This document shows positions 26,466 to 35,536 of a DNA stretch of 64,000 bases, one piece after another. Below the pieces are notes generated by a model. The model saw only the letters and a program-made list of their open reading frames with translations, was not told the DNA's origin and did no database searches. Source of the DNA: Mycobacterium spongiae (GTDB lineage Bacteria > Actinomycetota > Actinomycetes > Mycobacteriales > Mycobacteriaceae); assembly GCF_018278905.1 (NCBI RefSeq), contig NZ_CP046600.1, positions 1,426,001 through 1,490,000 of the forward strand, written 5' to 3'. The translations under genes and the position numbers were made by a program. The first letter of the stretch is position 1; each line of letters begins with the position of its first letter.

Positions 26466-29459
26466 GTGGGGATGCGGCCCGCTGCAAGGATGCCGAAACT
26501 GACACGGCGTAGCCGGATTCTGATCGCGATCGCACTGGGTGTGATCGTGTTGCTGCTCGCGGGACCCCGCCTGATCGACGCTTACGTCGATTGGCTGTGG
26601 TTCGGCGAGCTGGGTTACCGCTCGGTGTTCACCACCGTGCTGGTTACTCGCATCGTGGTGTTCCTCGTCACCGGGCTGGTCGTCGGCGCCATCGTGTTCG
26701 CCGGACTCGCCCTGGGCTACCGCACCCGTCCGGTTTTCGTCCCGAACAACGACAACGACCCCGTGGCCCGGTATCGCACCCTGGTGTTGGCGCGGCTGCG
26801 GCTAGTGGGCATCGGTGTCCCCGCGTTCATCGGCTTGCTGGCCGGCATCGTCGCCCAGAGCTACTGGGTTCGGATCCAGCTGTTCCTGCACGGTGGTGAC
26901 TTTGGGGTCACCGATCCCCAGTTCGGCAGGGATCTAGGCTTTTACGCATTCGAGTTGCCGTTCTACCGCCTAGTGCTCAGCTACCTTTTCGTTGCGGTGT
27001 TCTTGGCCTTCTTGGCGAACCTGGCAGCGCATTACATCTTCGGGGGCATTCGGCTGTCCGGGCGGACCGGCGCGCTGAGCCGCTCTGCTCGCATCCAGCT
27101 GGTCAGTCTGGTCGGGATCCTGGTGCTACTCAAAGCCGTTGCCTACTGGCTGGATCGGTATGAGCTGCTTTCACACACACGGGGCGGTAAGCCGTTCACC
27201 GGTGCGGGGTACACCGATATCAACGCGGTGCTACCGGCCAAGCTGATCCTCGTGGCCATCGCAGTCATTTGCGCGGCCGCAGTGTTCTCCGCGATCGTCC
27301 TGCGGGACTTGCGGATTCCGGCCATCGGGTTGGTCCTATTGCTGCTGTCGTCGTTGATCATTGGCGCCGGTTGGCCGTTGATTGTCGAGCAGATCAGCGT
27401 CAAACCCAATGCTGCGCAAAAGGAAAGCGAATACATCAGCCGAAGCATCACTGCGACGCGGCAAGCGTACGGCCTCACGTCGGACGTCGTGACGTATCGC
27501 AACTACCCCGGCGACAGCCCCGCGACGGCGCAGCAGGTCGCCGCCGATCGGGCAACCACGTCGAACATCCGGCTACTCGACCCGACCATCGTCAGCCCGG
27601 CGTTCACCCAGTTCGAGCAGGGGAAGAACTTTTACTACTTTCCGGATCAGCTATCGATCGACCGCTACGTCGACGGTGGCGGTAACCTGCGCGACTATGT
27701 CGTTGCCGCCCGCGAACTCAACCCGGACCGGTTGATCGACAACCAGCGGGACTGGATCAACCGCCATACGGTGTATACCCACGGAAACGGGTTCATCGCC
27801 TCACCCGCGAATACGGTACGCGGCATTGCCAATGACCCGAATCAGAACGGGGGCTATCCGGAATTCCTGGTCAATGTCGTTGGTGCCAAGGGCACCGTGG
27901 TGTCCGACGGTCCGGCACAGCTCGACCAGCCGCGGATCTACTACGGACCGGTGATCTCCGACACGTCCGCCGATTATGCGATCGTCGGAAAGAACGGCGA
28001 CGACCGGGAATACGACTACGAGACCAACGTCGACACCAAGCGCTACACCTACACCGGCAGCGGTGGGGTCGCGGTCGGCGGTTGGCTATCCCGGAGTGTG
28101 TTCGCAGCGAAGTTCGCGGAACGAAATTTCTTGTTCTCCAATGTGATTGGCTCAAACAGCAAGATCTTATTCAACCGGGACCCGGCGCAGCGGGTGGAGG
28201 CGGTGGCTCCGTGGCTGACCACGGACAGTGCCGTGTATCCCGCGATCGTCAGCAAGCGGCTGGTGTGGATCATCGACGCATACACCACATTGGACAACTA
28301 TCCGTATTCCGAGCTGACCTCGTTGTCCTCGGCAACGGCGGATTCCAACGAAGTGGCGTTTAACCGGCTTGCGCCCGACAAGAAAGTTTCCTATATCCGC
28401 AATTCGGTGAAGGCGACGGTGGATGCCTACGACGGCACCGTCACGCTCTACCAGCAGGATGAACAAGATCCGGTGCTCAAGGCCTGGATGCAGGTGTTTC
28501 CCGGCACGGTCAAGCCCAAGAGCGATATCACGCCGGAGCTCGCCGAGCACCTTCGCTATCCCGAAGACCTGTTCAAGGTGCAGCGGATGCTGTTGGCGAA
28601 GTACCACGTCAACGATCCGGTGACGTTCTTCTCGACGTCGGATTTCTGGGACGTTCCGCTGGATCCGAATCCGACGGCCAGCAGCTATCAGCCGCCGTAC
28701 TACATCGTCGCGAAAAACATTGCCAAGAACGATAGTTCGGCGGCGTTCCAGCTGATCAGCGCCATGAACCGATTCAAGCGCGACTATTTGGCCGCCTACA
28801 TCAGCGCCAGTTCCGACCCGGCAACGTACGGCAAGATCACGGTGTTGACCATCCCCGGACAGGTCAACGGACCGAAGCTGGCCAATAACGCGATTACCAC
28901 CGACACGGCGGTGTCTCAGGACCTCGGCGTAATTGGGCGCGACAACCAAAACCGGATCAAGTGGGGCAATCTGCTAACGCTGCCGTTGGCCGAGGGCGGC
29001 TTGCTGTACGTCGAGCCCGTGTACGCGTCGCCGGGGTCCAGTGACGCCGCATCATCGTATCCGCGGCTGATCCGCGTGGCGATGATGTACAACGACAAGA
29101 TCGGCTACGGTCCCACCGTCCGCGACGCGCTGACCGAGTTGTTCGGGCCCGGTGCCGGTGCGACGGCTACCGGGATCGCGCCCGCCGAGGGCGCTGCCTC
29201 GCCGAAGCCGCCAGCGAGTCCGCCCCCGCCGCCGGCGGGTGCGCCGGCTACCCAGTCGCCGCCGACGGCGGTGCCTCCGGCTCCTGACGGGTCGGCGACT
29301 TCGGCCACTTTGTCTCCCGCCAAAGCCGCTGCGCTACAGGAGATTCAGGCTGCGATCAGCGCGGCGCGGGCCGCGCAGAAGAAGGGCGATTTTGCTGCCT
29401 ACGGGTCGGCTCTGCAGCAACTCGACGACGCCATCACCAAGTTCAACGACTCGAACTAG
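26466..29459 (+). CDS. UPF0182 large membrane protein, Rv3193c-like
   Basis: A 997-residue protein with about seven N-terminal hydrophobic segments (residues 20 to about 300), a large soluble domain (about 320-890, with repeated Tyr-rich motifs such as [12 protein letters not shown]) and a low-complexity Pro/Ala-rich linker before a final helical segment. The family is conserved in actinobacteria and some other bacteria; its biochemical role is unknown, although an envelope or stress role has been suggested. GTG 26466 gives an N-terminus like H37Rv (MGMRP). It is convergent with the LLM oxidoreductase, with only 36 bases between the stops. Confidence 0.9.
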   Translation: MGMRPAARMPKLTRRSRILIAIALGVIVLLLAGPRLIDAYVDWLWFGELGYRSVFTTVLVTRIVVFLVTGLVVGAIVFAGLALGYRTRPVFVPNNDNDPVARYRTLVLARLRLVGIGVPAFIGLLAGIVAQSYWVRIQLFLHGGDFGVTDPQFGRDLGFYAFELPFYRLVLSYLFVAVFLAFLANLAAHYIFGGIRLSGRTGALSRSARIQLVSLVGILVLLKAVAYWLDRYELLSHTRGGKPFTGAGYTDINAVLPAKLILVAIAVICAAAVFSAIVLRDLRIPAIGLVLLLLSSLIIGAGWPLIVEQISVKPNAAQKESEYISRSITATRQAYGLTSDVVTYRNYPGDSPATAQQVAADRATTSNIRLLDPTIVSPAFTQFEQGKNFYYFPDQLSIDRYVDGGGNLRDYVVAARELNPDRLIDNQRDWINRHTVYTHGNGFIASPANTVRGIANDPNQNGGYPEFLVNVVGAKGTVVSDGPAQLDQPRIYYGPVISDTSADYAIVGKNGDDREYDYETNVDTKRYTYTGSGGVAVGGWLSRSVFAAKFAERNFLFSNVIGSNSKILFNRDPAQRVEAVAPWLTTDSAVYPAIVSKRLVWIIDAYTTLDNYPYSELTSLSSATADSNEVAFNRLAPDKKVSYIRNSVKATVDAYDGTVTLYQQDEQDPVLKAWMQVFPGTVKPKSDITPELAEHLRYPEDLFKVQRMLLAKYHVNDPVTFFSTSDFWDVPLDPNPTASSYQPPYYIVAKNIAKNDSSAAFQLISAMNRFKRDYLAAYISASSDPATYGKITVLTIPGQVNGPKLANNAITTDTAVSQDLGVIGRDNQNRIKWGNLLTLPLAEGGLLYVEPVYASPGSSDAASSYPRLIRVAMMYNDKIGYGPTVRDALTELFGPGAGATATGIAPAEGAASPKPPASPPPPPAGAPATQSPPTAVPPAPDGSATSATLSPAKAAALQEIQAAISAARAAQKKGDFAAYGSALQQLDDAITKFNDSN

Positions 29460-29495
29460 GGGTGCGTGCGGCAGCGCGGTAGTCGGCCGGCGTAG

Positions 29496-30512
29496 CTATC
29501 GTTGCTGCATCCGGCGGGCGACCTCGCCATAGCGCTCGAAGCGCTCGCCGTCGCCGAGGGCGTTGTACAGCACCAGGCGCGTCGCGATTTGGCCGTACTT
29601 GGCGGACAGCGCGTCCGCCAACCCGTCCCAGGTCGACTCCGTGGCAAAGGCGGCGATGTGCTCGTCGGTGATCTGGGCCGCCATGCCGGCGAAGTCACCG
29701 GCCTTCTGCCGCTCCCGAATACGCGCGGTTGTCCCCTCAAACCCGGCCTCATCCCAGATGAACGCATAGTTGGGCGTGCTTCCGTAGAAGGCCAAACTCG
29801 CTCGGACAACCTCGCGTTCGCGATCGCGCTCCTCGTCGCTGTCGCCCGTGATGGTCATCGCCGGCACGATGACGGCGACGTCTGCCGGTGAACGGCCCGC
29901 TTTCGCCGCGCCTGCGGCGACGTTGGGTACGACGTGGCGGGTGAGATAGCCGGGCTCGCCGATGGGATGGACGTGCACTCCGTCGGCCACTTCGCCGGCC
30001 ATCCGCAGCATCCAGGGGTTCACCGCGGCAATATCGACCTTGGGATCGGGTGTGGCAATGGGTCCGGGGCTCCACTGTGGAGTCATGAAGTCGAGGTCAT
30101 AGAACTCACCATGGTGGTCGAGCGCCCCCGTTCGGAAAGCGCTGAAGCACGCCTTCACGGCGAGCACGTAGTCGCGCAGCCGCGGACCGGGGCGGTCGAA
30201 GGCCACACCGTATCGGCGCACCACGTGGGTGCGTACCTGGGTGCCGAGGCCGAGCCGAAACCTCCCGCCGGTCGCTTCCTGGAGCTCCCACGCGGTAGCC
30301 GCCGTCACGAAGGGACTGCGTGGGAATGCCACGGCGACCCCGGTGGACAGATCGAGGTTCGGCGCGGCTTGCGATGCTACGGCGGCATTCAGATATGCCG
30401 TACGCCCGGCTTCGGTGAACAGCAGGCCCGAGAACCCCGCGGTCTGGGTGCGCCTGGCCAGGTCACCCATCTGACCTAGCGGTTGCGGAATGATCATGAC
30501 GTCGCTGTCCAC
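29496..30512 (-). CDS. LLM-class F420-dependent oxidoreductase
   Basis: About 338 residues of a luciferase-like monooxygenase fold, TIGR03617-type by appearance: MIIPQPLG start, GFSGLLFTEAGRTAYLNAAV, a GGRFRLGLGTQVRTHV segment typical of F420 or flavin binding, and AVNPWMLRMAGEVADGVHVHP. Such enzymes use coenzyme F420 to oxidise or reduce small molecules; the substrate is unknown. GTG 30512 is preferred because the longer frame (to 30620) has no protein-like N-terminus. Its start lies 115 bases from the tRNA on the opposite strand. Confidence 0.85.
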   Translation of the reverse strand: MDSDVMIIPQPLGQMGDLARRTQTAGFSGLLFTEAGRTAYLNAAVASQAAPNLDLSTGVAVAFPRSPFVTAATAWELQEATGGRFRLGLGTQVRTHVVRRYGVAFDRPGPRLRDYVLAVKACFSAFRTGALDHHGEFYDLDFMTPQWSPGPIATPDPKVDIAAVNPWMLRMAGEVADGVHVHPIGEPGYLTRHVVPNVAAGAAKAGRSPADVAVIVPAMTITGDSDEERDREREVVRASLAFYGSTPNYAFIWDEAGFEGTTARIRERQKAGDFAGMAAQITDEHIAAFATESTWDGLADALSAKYGQIATRLVLYNALGDGERFERYGEVARRMQQR

Positions 30513-30627
30513 GGCGGCCAGTATGCCGGAAGTCAGCCTCAGGGACGCCGCTGATCTGGCTTGTTCTGGCCGTGAGACCCGCGATTTGGCGAGCTTCGCC
30601 GCTGTTCGGTAACCTGGCATTCACCGA

Positions 30628-30701
30628 CGCGGGGTGGAGCAGCTCGGTAGCTCGCTGGGCTCATAACCCAGAGGTCGCAGGTTCGAATCCTGTCCCCGCT
30701 A
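30628..30701 (+). tRNA. Initiator tRNA-Met (anticodon CAT)
   Basis: A cloverleaf of 74 nt with acceptor CGCGGGG...CCCCGC, D-loop AGCTCGGTAGCT, anticodon loop CTCATAA (CAT at 30662-30664) and T-loop GTTCGAATC. The anticodon stem ends in GGG/CCC, the signature of initiator tRNA, and position 1 (C) is not Watson-Crick paired with position 72 (T), also an initiator mark. The CCA end is not encoded. Confidence 0.95.
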
Positions 30702-30708
30702 CTAGCGG

Positions 30709-30743
30709 AAATGGCTCTCAGGCGCAAGCCTGGGGGCCATTTT
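30709..30743 (+). terminator. Terminator after the initiator tRNA
   Basis: Hairpin AAATGGCTCTCAGGC (30709-30723) with GCCTGGGGGCCATTT (30728-30742), a GCAA tetraloop and 13 of 15 pairs. T residues sit at the 3' foot of the stem. It starts 8 bases after the tRNA end. Confidence 0.7.
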
Positions 30744-30996
30744 CTATGGCTGTGGGAACACCCTTGGGAATATTTGCAAAGCTAACGATAGTGGAGCACC
30801 CATGTGGCCTGGTCCGTGGGAGCGCGACCATCGGGTTTTTCATTCTGGCGGCATACATCGTCCACTGGACCGTCAAGACATCCGGCGTCGCCGCTATTGG
30901 TCGCGCGAGCGATGCGTTGGTTGCTAACAGGCTTGCGCACGATGCCCCGCCTCGCGGTGAGTTGTTCCCCCGATCCTCGTCGTTAGAATCGCGAGG
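30744..30996. other. Non-coding stretch between tRNA terminator and gene fragments
   Basis: Reading frames across this stretch have no protein character and no ribosome site. It may be decayed sequence at a tRNA-linked insertion point. Confidence 0.4.
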
Positions 30997-31141
30997 ATGC
31001 GACCGTGTCAGTCGCGGGTCGATGTCGACAAACTGCAAGCCGTGGCCAGCCAATTGAGTCAGCCAAGCGCCGCCCCGGCGGCCTTAACCCCACCCTCGCC
31101 AGGCGCGCCGTTTCAGCCCACCACATCCGCGATGGGCACTG
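30997..31141 (+). pseudogene. Truncated N-terminal fragment of a small (EspC/DUF2580-like?) gene
   Basis: An ATG-initiated frame encodes about 48 residues with natural protein character (RVDVDKLQAVASQLSQPS, then a Pro-rich segment and GAPFQPTT). The pattern is reminiscent of the N-termini of small ESX-associated EspC/DUF2580-type proteins. The frame loses sense exactly where the transposase remnant begins, so the gene appears cut by the insertion. Family assignment is a guess from style, not a match. Confidence 0.4.
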
Positions 31142-31142
31142 C

Positions 31143-31322
31143 CGGCTCCGCGACGAACTGCTCAACTCGTGGCGCTTCGACTCGAGGCTCGAAGCCTGGG
31201 TGATCATCGAAGATTGGCGCCACGACTACAACGCCAACAGGCCCCACACCGCCCACGGTGAACTCACACCAACCGAGTTCGCCCGACAATGGGCCACGGC
31301 CCACCCAACCCAAGCCGCATAG
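31143..31322 (+). pseudogene. IS3-family transposase C-terminal remnant
   Basis: About 60 residues from RLRDELLNSWRFDS through WRHDYNANRPHTAHGELTP and TEFARQW to the stop at 31322. This is the conserved C-terminus of IS3-group transposase OrfB (the DYNANRPH segment follows the catalytic Glu). The remainder of the element, including the DDE core, is missing. H37Rv also carries a transposase gene (Rv3191c) near this tRNA, so the site is a recurrent insertion point. Confidence 0.85.
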
Positions 31323-31524
31323 CGGCACCACCAAACGAGTCCCTCTCCCGTACGCCCGTCTGGATTACCCACTGACAGTGAAGATTTGAGATCGGCGGTG
31401 TGAGACAGGTGTGATCCGCGGCGACCTGGGATGATAGGCGCGGGGAAGGGTCGCGCGTGGGCGTCTCTAGTTGTTGGTCGAGGACCGATGAGGCGGCACG
31501 CTCCACACGCCATCCAGTTCGTGC

Positions 31525-32709
31525 CTACATTACTTCTGTTGGGTCGGCGATCCAGCTGACGCCGTATTGGGGCAGTTCCAATGTATCGCCATTGCCACGG
31601 CTATCGGGTGGTAGGGGTAGGACCGCGAAATGCCCTGGGATGCTGAGTGCTTCGCAGCCAGTTTCCCAGTTCGCACACCAGATTCCCAGTGCCACAGGCG
31701 CATAGAACCGCGACGTGGTGGTGGTATAGAAGTCGAATCGCGCTACCTTCTGCCTGGTTCCATCCGGTTCTGCCACAGCCGCGGATCGGGTGGTTTGGGC
31801 GTTGTACGACGAGGGCGACCACTGGCAGACCTCATAGCAACGACCAAATGACGAAAACGGTGCGATGTCGACCGCAAGCGGCACCTGAAGCTGTGGATCG
31901 GCGAAGAAGAGCGACTCCAGCGGCAAACGGCGATGCCCTACCCACTCCGCCACGCGGATCGATAGGGGCTTGAAGCGTGACCGGTATCCCACTGCACAAA
32001 TGCAGACCACGTGATCCTGATCGGGATCGAATCGGTCACCCAGGTGTTTGATGACGCTGCTCTGGTCGGCGCCGGGGCCGATCCAACAAGTGGCTACCCC
32101 AATTCGGGTGGCGTCTAGCACCACCTTTTGGAGATTGCGGCCGACGTCGATGAGCGCTAGGCGGTCGTAGCTTCGCGGTGCTATCGCGACGAGGAACTCG
32201 TGCGCGCCGACCCCTGGCCATACCGTCAACGGAGCTGCGACGTACTCGAAACGAATCGGGCTGGTACCGATCAGACTGTCGTGCCTCGTGTACTTGCTAA
32301 CCGCGGCCATCAATTCGGCGCGGTCGGTCACTGTGAGATCACGGCTCTGGAAGGAGTGGCAAGAGCGTCGCGAGCGGATCAGGTCAAAGGTGTCGAGGTC
32401 ATCCATGCGGTTTGGCAGCCGCTCGCGGGGGCGTAATCCCCATTTCACGGTGATGACGTCGAAGGCCGCGATGGTCAGTAACAGCAGACCTATCGCTAGC
32501 GGCAGCCAGAACAGAAACACCGGCCAGGCTCCGACCAGCCATCCAACAGCGGCGACAACCAAGAACGCGACCGCGACGTTTGCTGTGACGAGGTACTGAA
32601 GCCAGCCCGTGAACTGCAGCCTGAGCTTCACACTCCACAACACCGAGCGCCGCGACTTCTCGGTCGGGTATGCGTCGTGTTCGCTTGGTTGCAGTTCTGG
32701 CTGAGTCAT
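31525..32709 (-). CDS. Membrane-anchored nitroreductase-family protein (TM nitroreductase)
   Basis: A 394-residue protein with two N-terminal membrane segments (about 43-60 and 63-84) followed by a nitroreductase-like flavin fold. The FMN-binding opening reads FDLIRSRRSCHSF (about 108-120), and a second half contains WSPSSYNAQ, as in two-domain TM-nitroreductases and the Acg/Rv3131 group. The ATG at 32709 has GGGAGGT about 7 bases upstream. No dedicated partner gene is present. It is transcribed away from a ~60-bp palindrome that separates it from a tiny divergent ORF, so repression by a small-molecule-sensing regulator is a reasonable inference. I do not recall a counterpart at this locus in H37Rv. 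Confidence 0.8.
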   Translation of the reverse strand: MTQPELQPSEHDAYPTEKSRRSVLWSVKLRLQFTGWLQYLVTANVAVAFLVVAAVGWLVGAWPVFLFWLPLAIGLLLLTIAAFDVITVKWGLRPRERLPNRMDDLDTFDLIRSRRSCHSFQSRDLTVTDRAELMAAVSKYTRHDSLIGTSPIRFEYVAAPLTVWPGVGAHEFLVAIAPRSYDRLALIDVGRNLQKVVLDATRIGVATCWIGPGADQSSVIKHLGDRFDPDQDHVVCICAVGYRSRFKPLSIRVAEWVGHRRLPLESLFFADPQLQVPLAVDIAPFSSFGRCYEVCQWSPSSYNAQTTRSAAVAEPDGTRQKVARFDFYTTTTSRFYAPVALGIWCANWETGCEALSIPGHFAVLPLPPDSRGNGDTLELPQYGVSWIADPTEVM

Positions 32710-32738
32710 CGTCAACCTCCCATTCTGGTTCCGGAGAG

Positions 32739-32802
32739 CTAGCATCTAGCCTATCACCTAGTGCAAGTAGCTACTTGCATTAAGTGGTAGGCTAGGTGCT
32801 AG
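32739..32802. promoter_or_regulatory. ~60-bp imperfect palindrome with perfect 18-bp core
   Basis: The core TGCAAGTAGCTACTTGCA (32762-32779) is a perfect palindrome. The symmetry continues outward to 32741-32800 with 26 of 30 base pairs matching around the centre 32770/32771, plus two more outer pairs. Five CTAG tetranucleotides occur in the span. It lies between the nitroreductase start and a small ORF beginning at 32806. Confidence 0.75.
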
Positions 32803-32805
32803 TTA

Positions 32806-32958
32806 ATGCGGACACGAGGTCCGGAGGGGCATGCCCAGACAATTGCGCCAGTCATGTTGCACGGCCTGTGGACCCGCACCGCAGCCACAAAGCTCGTATC
32901 AGAACTTGACCCAAAAGCCCTTGTCGCCGCCTTCCTTAATGGCCATCACGCCAGCTGA
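32806..32958 (+). CDS. Tiny ORF adjacent to the large palindrome
   Basis: A 50-codon frame beginning ATG four bases after the palindrome and ending AFLNGHHAS. The segment LWTRTAATKLVSELDPKALVAAF looks like an amphipathic protein piece, but there is no ribosome site, so it would need leaderless translation or be a remnant. An overlapping frame at 32831 (with GGAGG close upstream) encodes 48 residues without protein character. No function proposed. Confidence 0.3.
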   Translation: MRTRGPEGHAQTIAPVMLHGLWTRTAATKLVSELDPKALVAAFLNGHHAS

Positions 32959-33190
32959 CGACACCGACACCCGGTGATCATCCGAGACGGGAAGTGATAC
33001 GTCTCGGAATGTCTAGTAATGAGATCTGGCGCAGGATGTCAGCGACGGTGGCTCCTTGGCGAGGGGGCGGGGGGATGTGGCGTGCCGGGCCGGCGGCGGT
33101 TGGCTTCGAACACATTGGCGAACAGGCCTGCTGGCGTAGGCTGGATCCCTGCACACGGGGCTCGTTCCGCGAGAGAGGACAAGCCCGGCC
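32959..33190. other. Gap upstream of cobU 3' end, no gene seen
   Basis: About 230 bases of high-GC sequence with no plausible ribosome site, dyad or coding frame. It probably marks the edge of an inserted segment. Confidence 0.35.
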
Positions 33191-33715
33191 TCACAGCCTG
33201 AGCACCCGCCCAGCGATGACCAGGTGTACCTCGTCGCAGACAGCTGCCACGCGTTGGTTGATGGTGCCGAGCAAATCCCGAAACAGCACGCCCGAACGAT
33301 GAGCGGGTACCACACCGAAGCCGACCTCATTTGTCACCACGATCGCATCGGACAGCCCGGTCAGCGCCTCGCACAGCCTTTCGAGCTGACCGTCCACAGC
33401 GGCATAGACGTCAGCGGTGCCAGCATCCCACAATGCCTCGCGGTCCATCAGGGCCGTCAGCCAGGTGCCCAGGCAGTCCACCAGGACCGGACCCTGCCTC
33501 GCCGACAAAACCGCTGCGACGTCTGCGGTTTCAATCGTCAGCCAGGTCGATGGGCGACGGGCGCGATGCCGTGCGACGCGGGAATCCCAGTCGGGATCGC
33601 TGCCATCGGCGGGACGGCCCGCAGCGATGTACGCAACTTCGGTGGCGTCGGCCAACAGTGCTTCAGCGTGCGTGGACTTTCCGGAGCGGACGCCGCCGGT
33701 GACCAGTATCCGCAT
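33191..33715 (-). CDS. cobU: CobU, adenosylcobinamide kinase/guanylyltransferase
   Basis: A 174-residue bifunctional enzyme of the nucleotide-loop assembly of cobalamin: it phosphorylates adenosylcobinamide and then transfers GMP. The P-loop is GGVRSGKS (7-14), the guanylylated His lies in RVARHRARRP (His50), and VDCLGTWLTAL and TNEVGFGVVP are present. ATG 33715 gives the length of the H37Rv CobU (Rv0254c). In H37Rv cobU sits beside cobQ1 elsewhere; here it stands alone, divergent from an aldolase gene. I cannot tell whether this is the only copy. Confidence 0.92.
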   Translation of the reverse strand: MRILVTGGVRSGKSTHAEALLADATEVAYIAAGRPADGSDPDWDSRVARHRARRPSTWLTIETADVAAVLSARQGPVLVDCLGTWLTALMDREALWDAGTADVYAAVDGQLERLCEALTGLSDAIVVTNEVGFGVVPAHRSGVLFRDLLGTINQRVAAVCDEVHLVIAGRVLRL

Positions 33716-33923
33716 CGCGTCATCGTAAGCAGGGCGTTCTCGGGTACCGGCAACTGCCCGGGCGGCCGTTCGGCGACATCGACGAGCCCGGGCCCGGTCG
33801 GAACATCCGCGGCATTCCGGGTTTCGTTGCCGGGCAATCGATGAGGTCAACGCGGGTAGGATCTGCACCACCAGAGTCCGGCCATGTCACAGACGCTGAG
33901 GTCAGCGCCGAAGGAGAAATCCC

Positions 33924-34817
33924 ATGCCCCATCAGAGCCAAGCAGAGCGCATGACATCGGGCAGAGGATTTGTTGCAGCGCTGGATCAGAGCGGCGGTTC
34001 CACCCCAAAGGCGCTGCGCCTGTACGGCATCGGGGATGGTGCCTACTCGTCTGAGAAGGAGATGTTCGACCTCATTCACCAGATGCGGTCGCGAATCGTC
34101 ACCTCCCCGGCGTTCACCGGGGATCGGATCGTGGCGGCGATCCTCTTCGAGCAGACCATGGACCGCCACATCGATGGCAGACCGGCTACGGCATATTTGT
34201 GGGACACCAAGGGCGTGGTGCCGATCCTCAAGATCGACAAGGGCCTTGCCGAGGCATCCAACGAGGTGCAACTGATGAAGCCGATACCAGGCCTGGACGA
34301 CCTGCTGCGGCGCGCGGTGAGCAACGGGGTCTTCGGAACCAAGGAGCGCTCGGTCATCGGTGGTGCCAACGCCGAGGGCATCGCAGCGGTGGTCGCCCAG
34401 CAATTCGAGGTGGCGCGTCAGGTGCTGTCGCACGACCTGGTGCCCATCCTCGAACCCGAGGTCAGCATTTCGATCTCCGACAAAGCGCAGGCCGAAGATA
34501 TCTTGCGTGAGGAAATCACCACGCAGCTCGAGACTGTGCCGGAGGGCCAGCGGGTGATGCTCAAGCTGAGTCTGCCGACCAAGGCTAATCACTACCAGCC
34601 CCTGGTTGCCCATCCGAAGGTTATGCGGGTGCTGGCGCTCTCGGGAGGCTACTCCCGCGAACAGGCTGTCGAGCTGCTGGCCGAAAACACCGGGGTGATC
34701 GCCAGCTTCAGCCGAGCCCTGACCGAAGGGCTTGCGGTCGACCAGTCCGACGAGCAGTTCAACGCCACATTGGACAATGCCATCCAGTCGATCTTCGACG
34801 CCTCGGTCGCCGGATGA
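33924..34817 (+). CDS. fda: Class I fructose-bisphosphate aldolase (staphylococcal FdaA type)
   Basis: A 297-residue Schiff-base aldolase that cleaves fructose 1,6-bisphosphate to DHAP and GAP without metal. It matches the S. aureus FdaA pattern closely: ALDQSGGSTPKAL, SPAFTGDRIVAAILFEQTMD, KGVVPILKIDKGL, LVPILEPEV, and the lysine region VMLKLSLPT (Lys214 as the likely Schiff-base residue), then LSGGYSREQA and IASFSRAL. The ATG has AAGGAGA about 8 bases upstream. Mycobacteria use an essential class II aldolase (Rv0363c), so this would be a second, metal-independent enzyme. I recall no class I gene in H37Rv. Confidence 0.95.
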   Translation: MPHQSQAERMTSGRGFVAALDQSGGSTPKALRLYGIGDGAYSSEKEMFDLIHQMRSRIVTSPAFTGDRIVAAILFEQTMDRHIDGRPATAYLWDTKGVVPILKIDKGLAEASNEVQLMKPIPGLDDLLRRAVSNGVFGTKERSVIGGANAEGIAAVVAQQFEVARQVLSHDLVPILEPEVSISISDKAQAEDILREEITTQLETVPEGQRVMLKLSLPTKANHYQPLVAHPKVMRVLALSGGYSREQAVELLAENTGVIASFSRALTEGLAVDQSDEQFNATLDNAIQSIFDASVAG

Positions 34818-34900
34818 CGGCTTGGCAGACCACCGACGAGATGCTGGATCCGTCGGCGGCAACGACCTTCATCGCGCCGCCGCCGGCATAGGATTGCCTG

Positions 34901-35278
34901 GTGTCGGTTGCGCTGCTTCGTGAGATGTTCGATCGGATGGTTGTCGCGAAGGATGCCGAGCTGATCGAGCACTACTACGACCCCGACTTGGTGATGTGTT
35001 CCAACGGGCTCAGCCAGACTTTCGGCGAATTCCGCGACGCGCACCGCGAGCTCTACGCCACGCCGATCGCTTACGCGGTCGAGTATGACGAGGACGCGTG
35101 GGTGGAGGCACCGGACAAGGTCGCTGGTCGGGTGTGGATCACGACATCTCGACCCGACGAGCAGCCGACTCGGATCGAGGTCGTGCTCATCGCGAGCTAC
35201 CGTAACGGCCGAATACACCGGATCTGGGAGACGACCTGGCCAAGTTGGCGAGACATCGCCGCATTGGAAGATTACTGA
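34901..35278 (+). CDS. SnoaL/NTF2-like protein
   Basis: A 125-residue cone-fold protein with the typical order: an N-terminal helix ([25 protein letters not shown]), LVMCSNG, then a central helix and a curved sheet ending in [10 protein letters not shown]. Such proteins serve as isomerases, hydrolases or ligand carriers; nothing here fixes the substrate. GTG 34901 is the natural start, with no strong ribosome site. It follows the aldolase by 83 bases in the same direction and may be cotranscribed. Confidence 0.75.
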   Translation: MSVALLREMFDRMVVAKDAELIEHYYDPDLVMCSNGLSQTFGEFRDAHRELYATPIAYAVEYDEDAWVEAPDKVAGRVWITTSRPDEQPTRIEVVLIASYRNGRIHRIWETTWPSWRDIAALEDY

Positions 35279-35536
35279 TCAGAATCGGTCTAATACTGCT
35301 TTCTCACAGCGAGTTTCGCGGCGAGCGAACCCTTTGATCTGCGTTAATGCTGGCGCGAGAGCGGGGACGTGGCTAACTGGACGGCCGCGGCTGCGGCGAA
35401 CCACGTCGGCGTGTGGTGGCGTTATGGTTCTGTAATCCGCAGATTCGGCGAATCACCGTTATCAGTACTTCACTTCGGGCTAAACTCGGCAGTATCCGGA
35501 ATGCGGCAGCGTAGCCGCGTCGAAGGGGGAGCGGCG

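Noticed and set aside
33716..33923. Cobalamin riboswitch before cobU
   Set aside because: No recognisable B12-box-like conserved core could be seen in the short spacer; the sequence mostly fits two divergent promoters.
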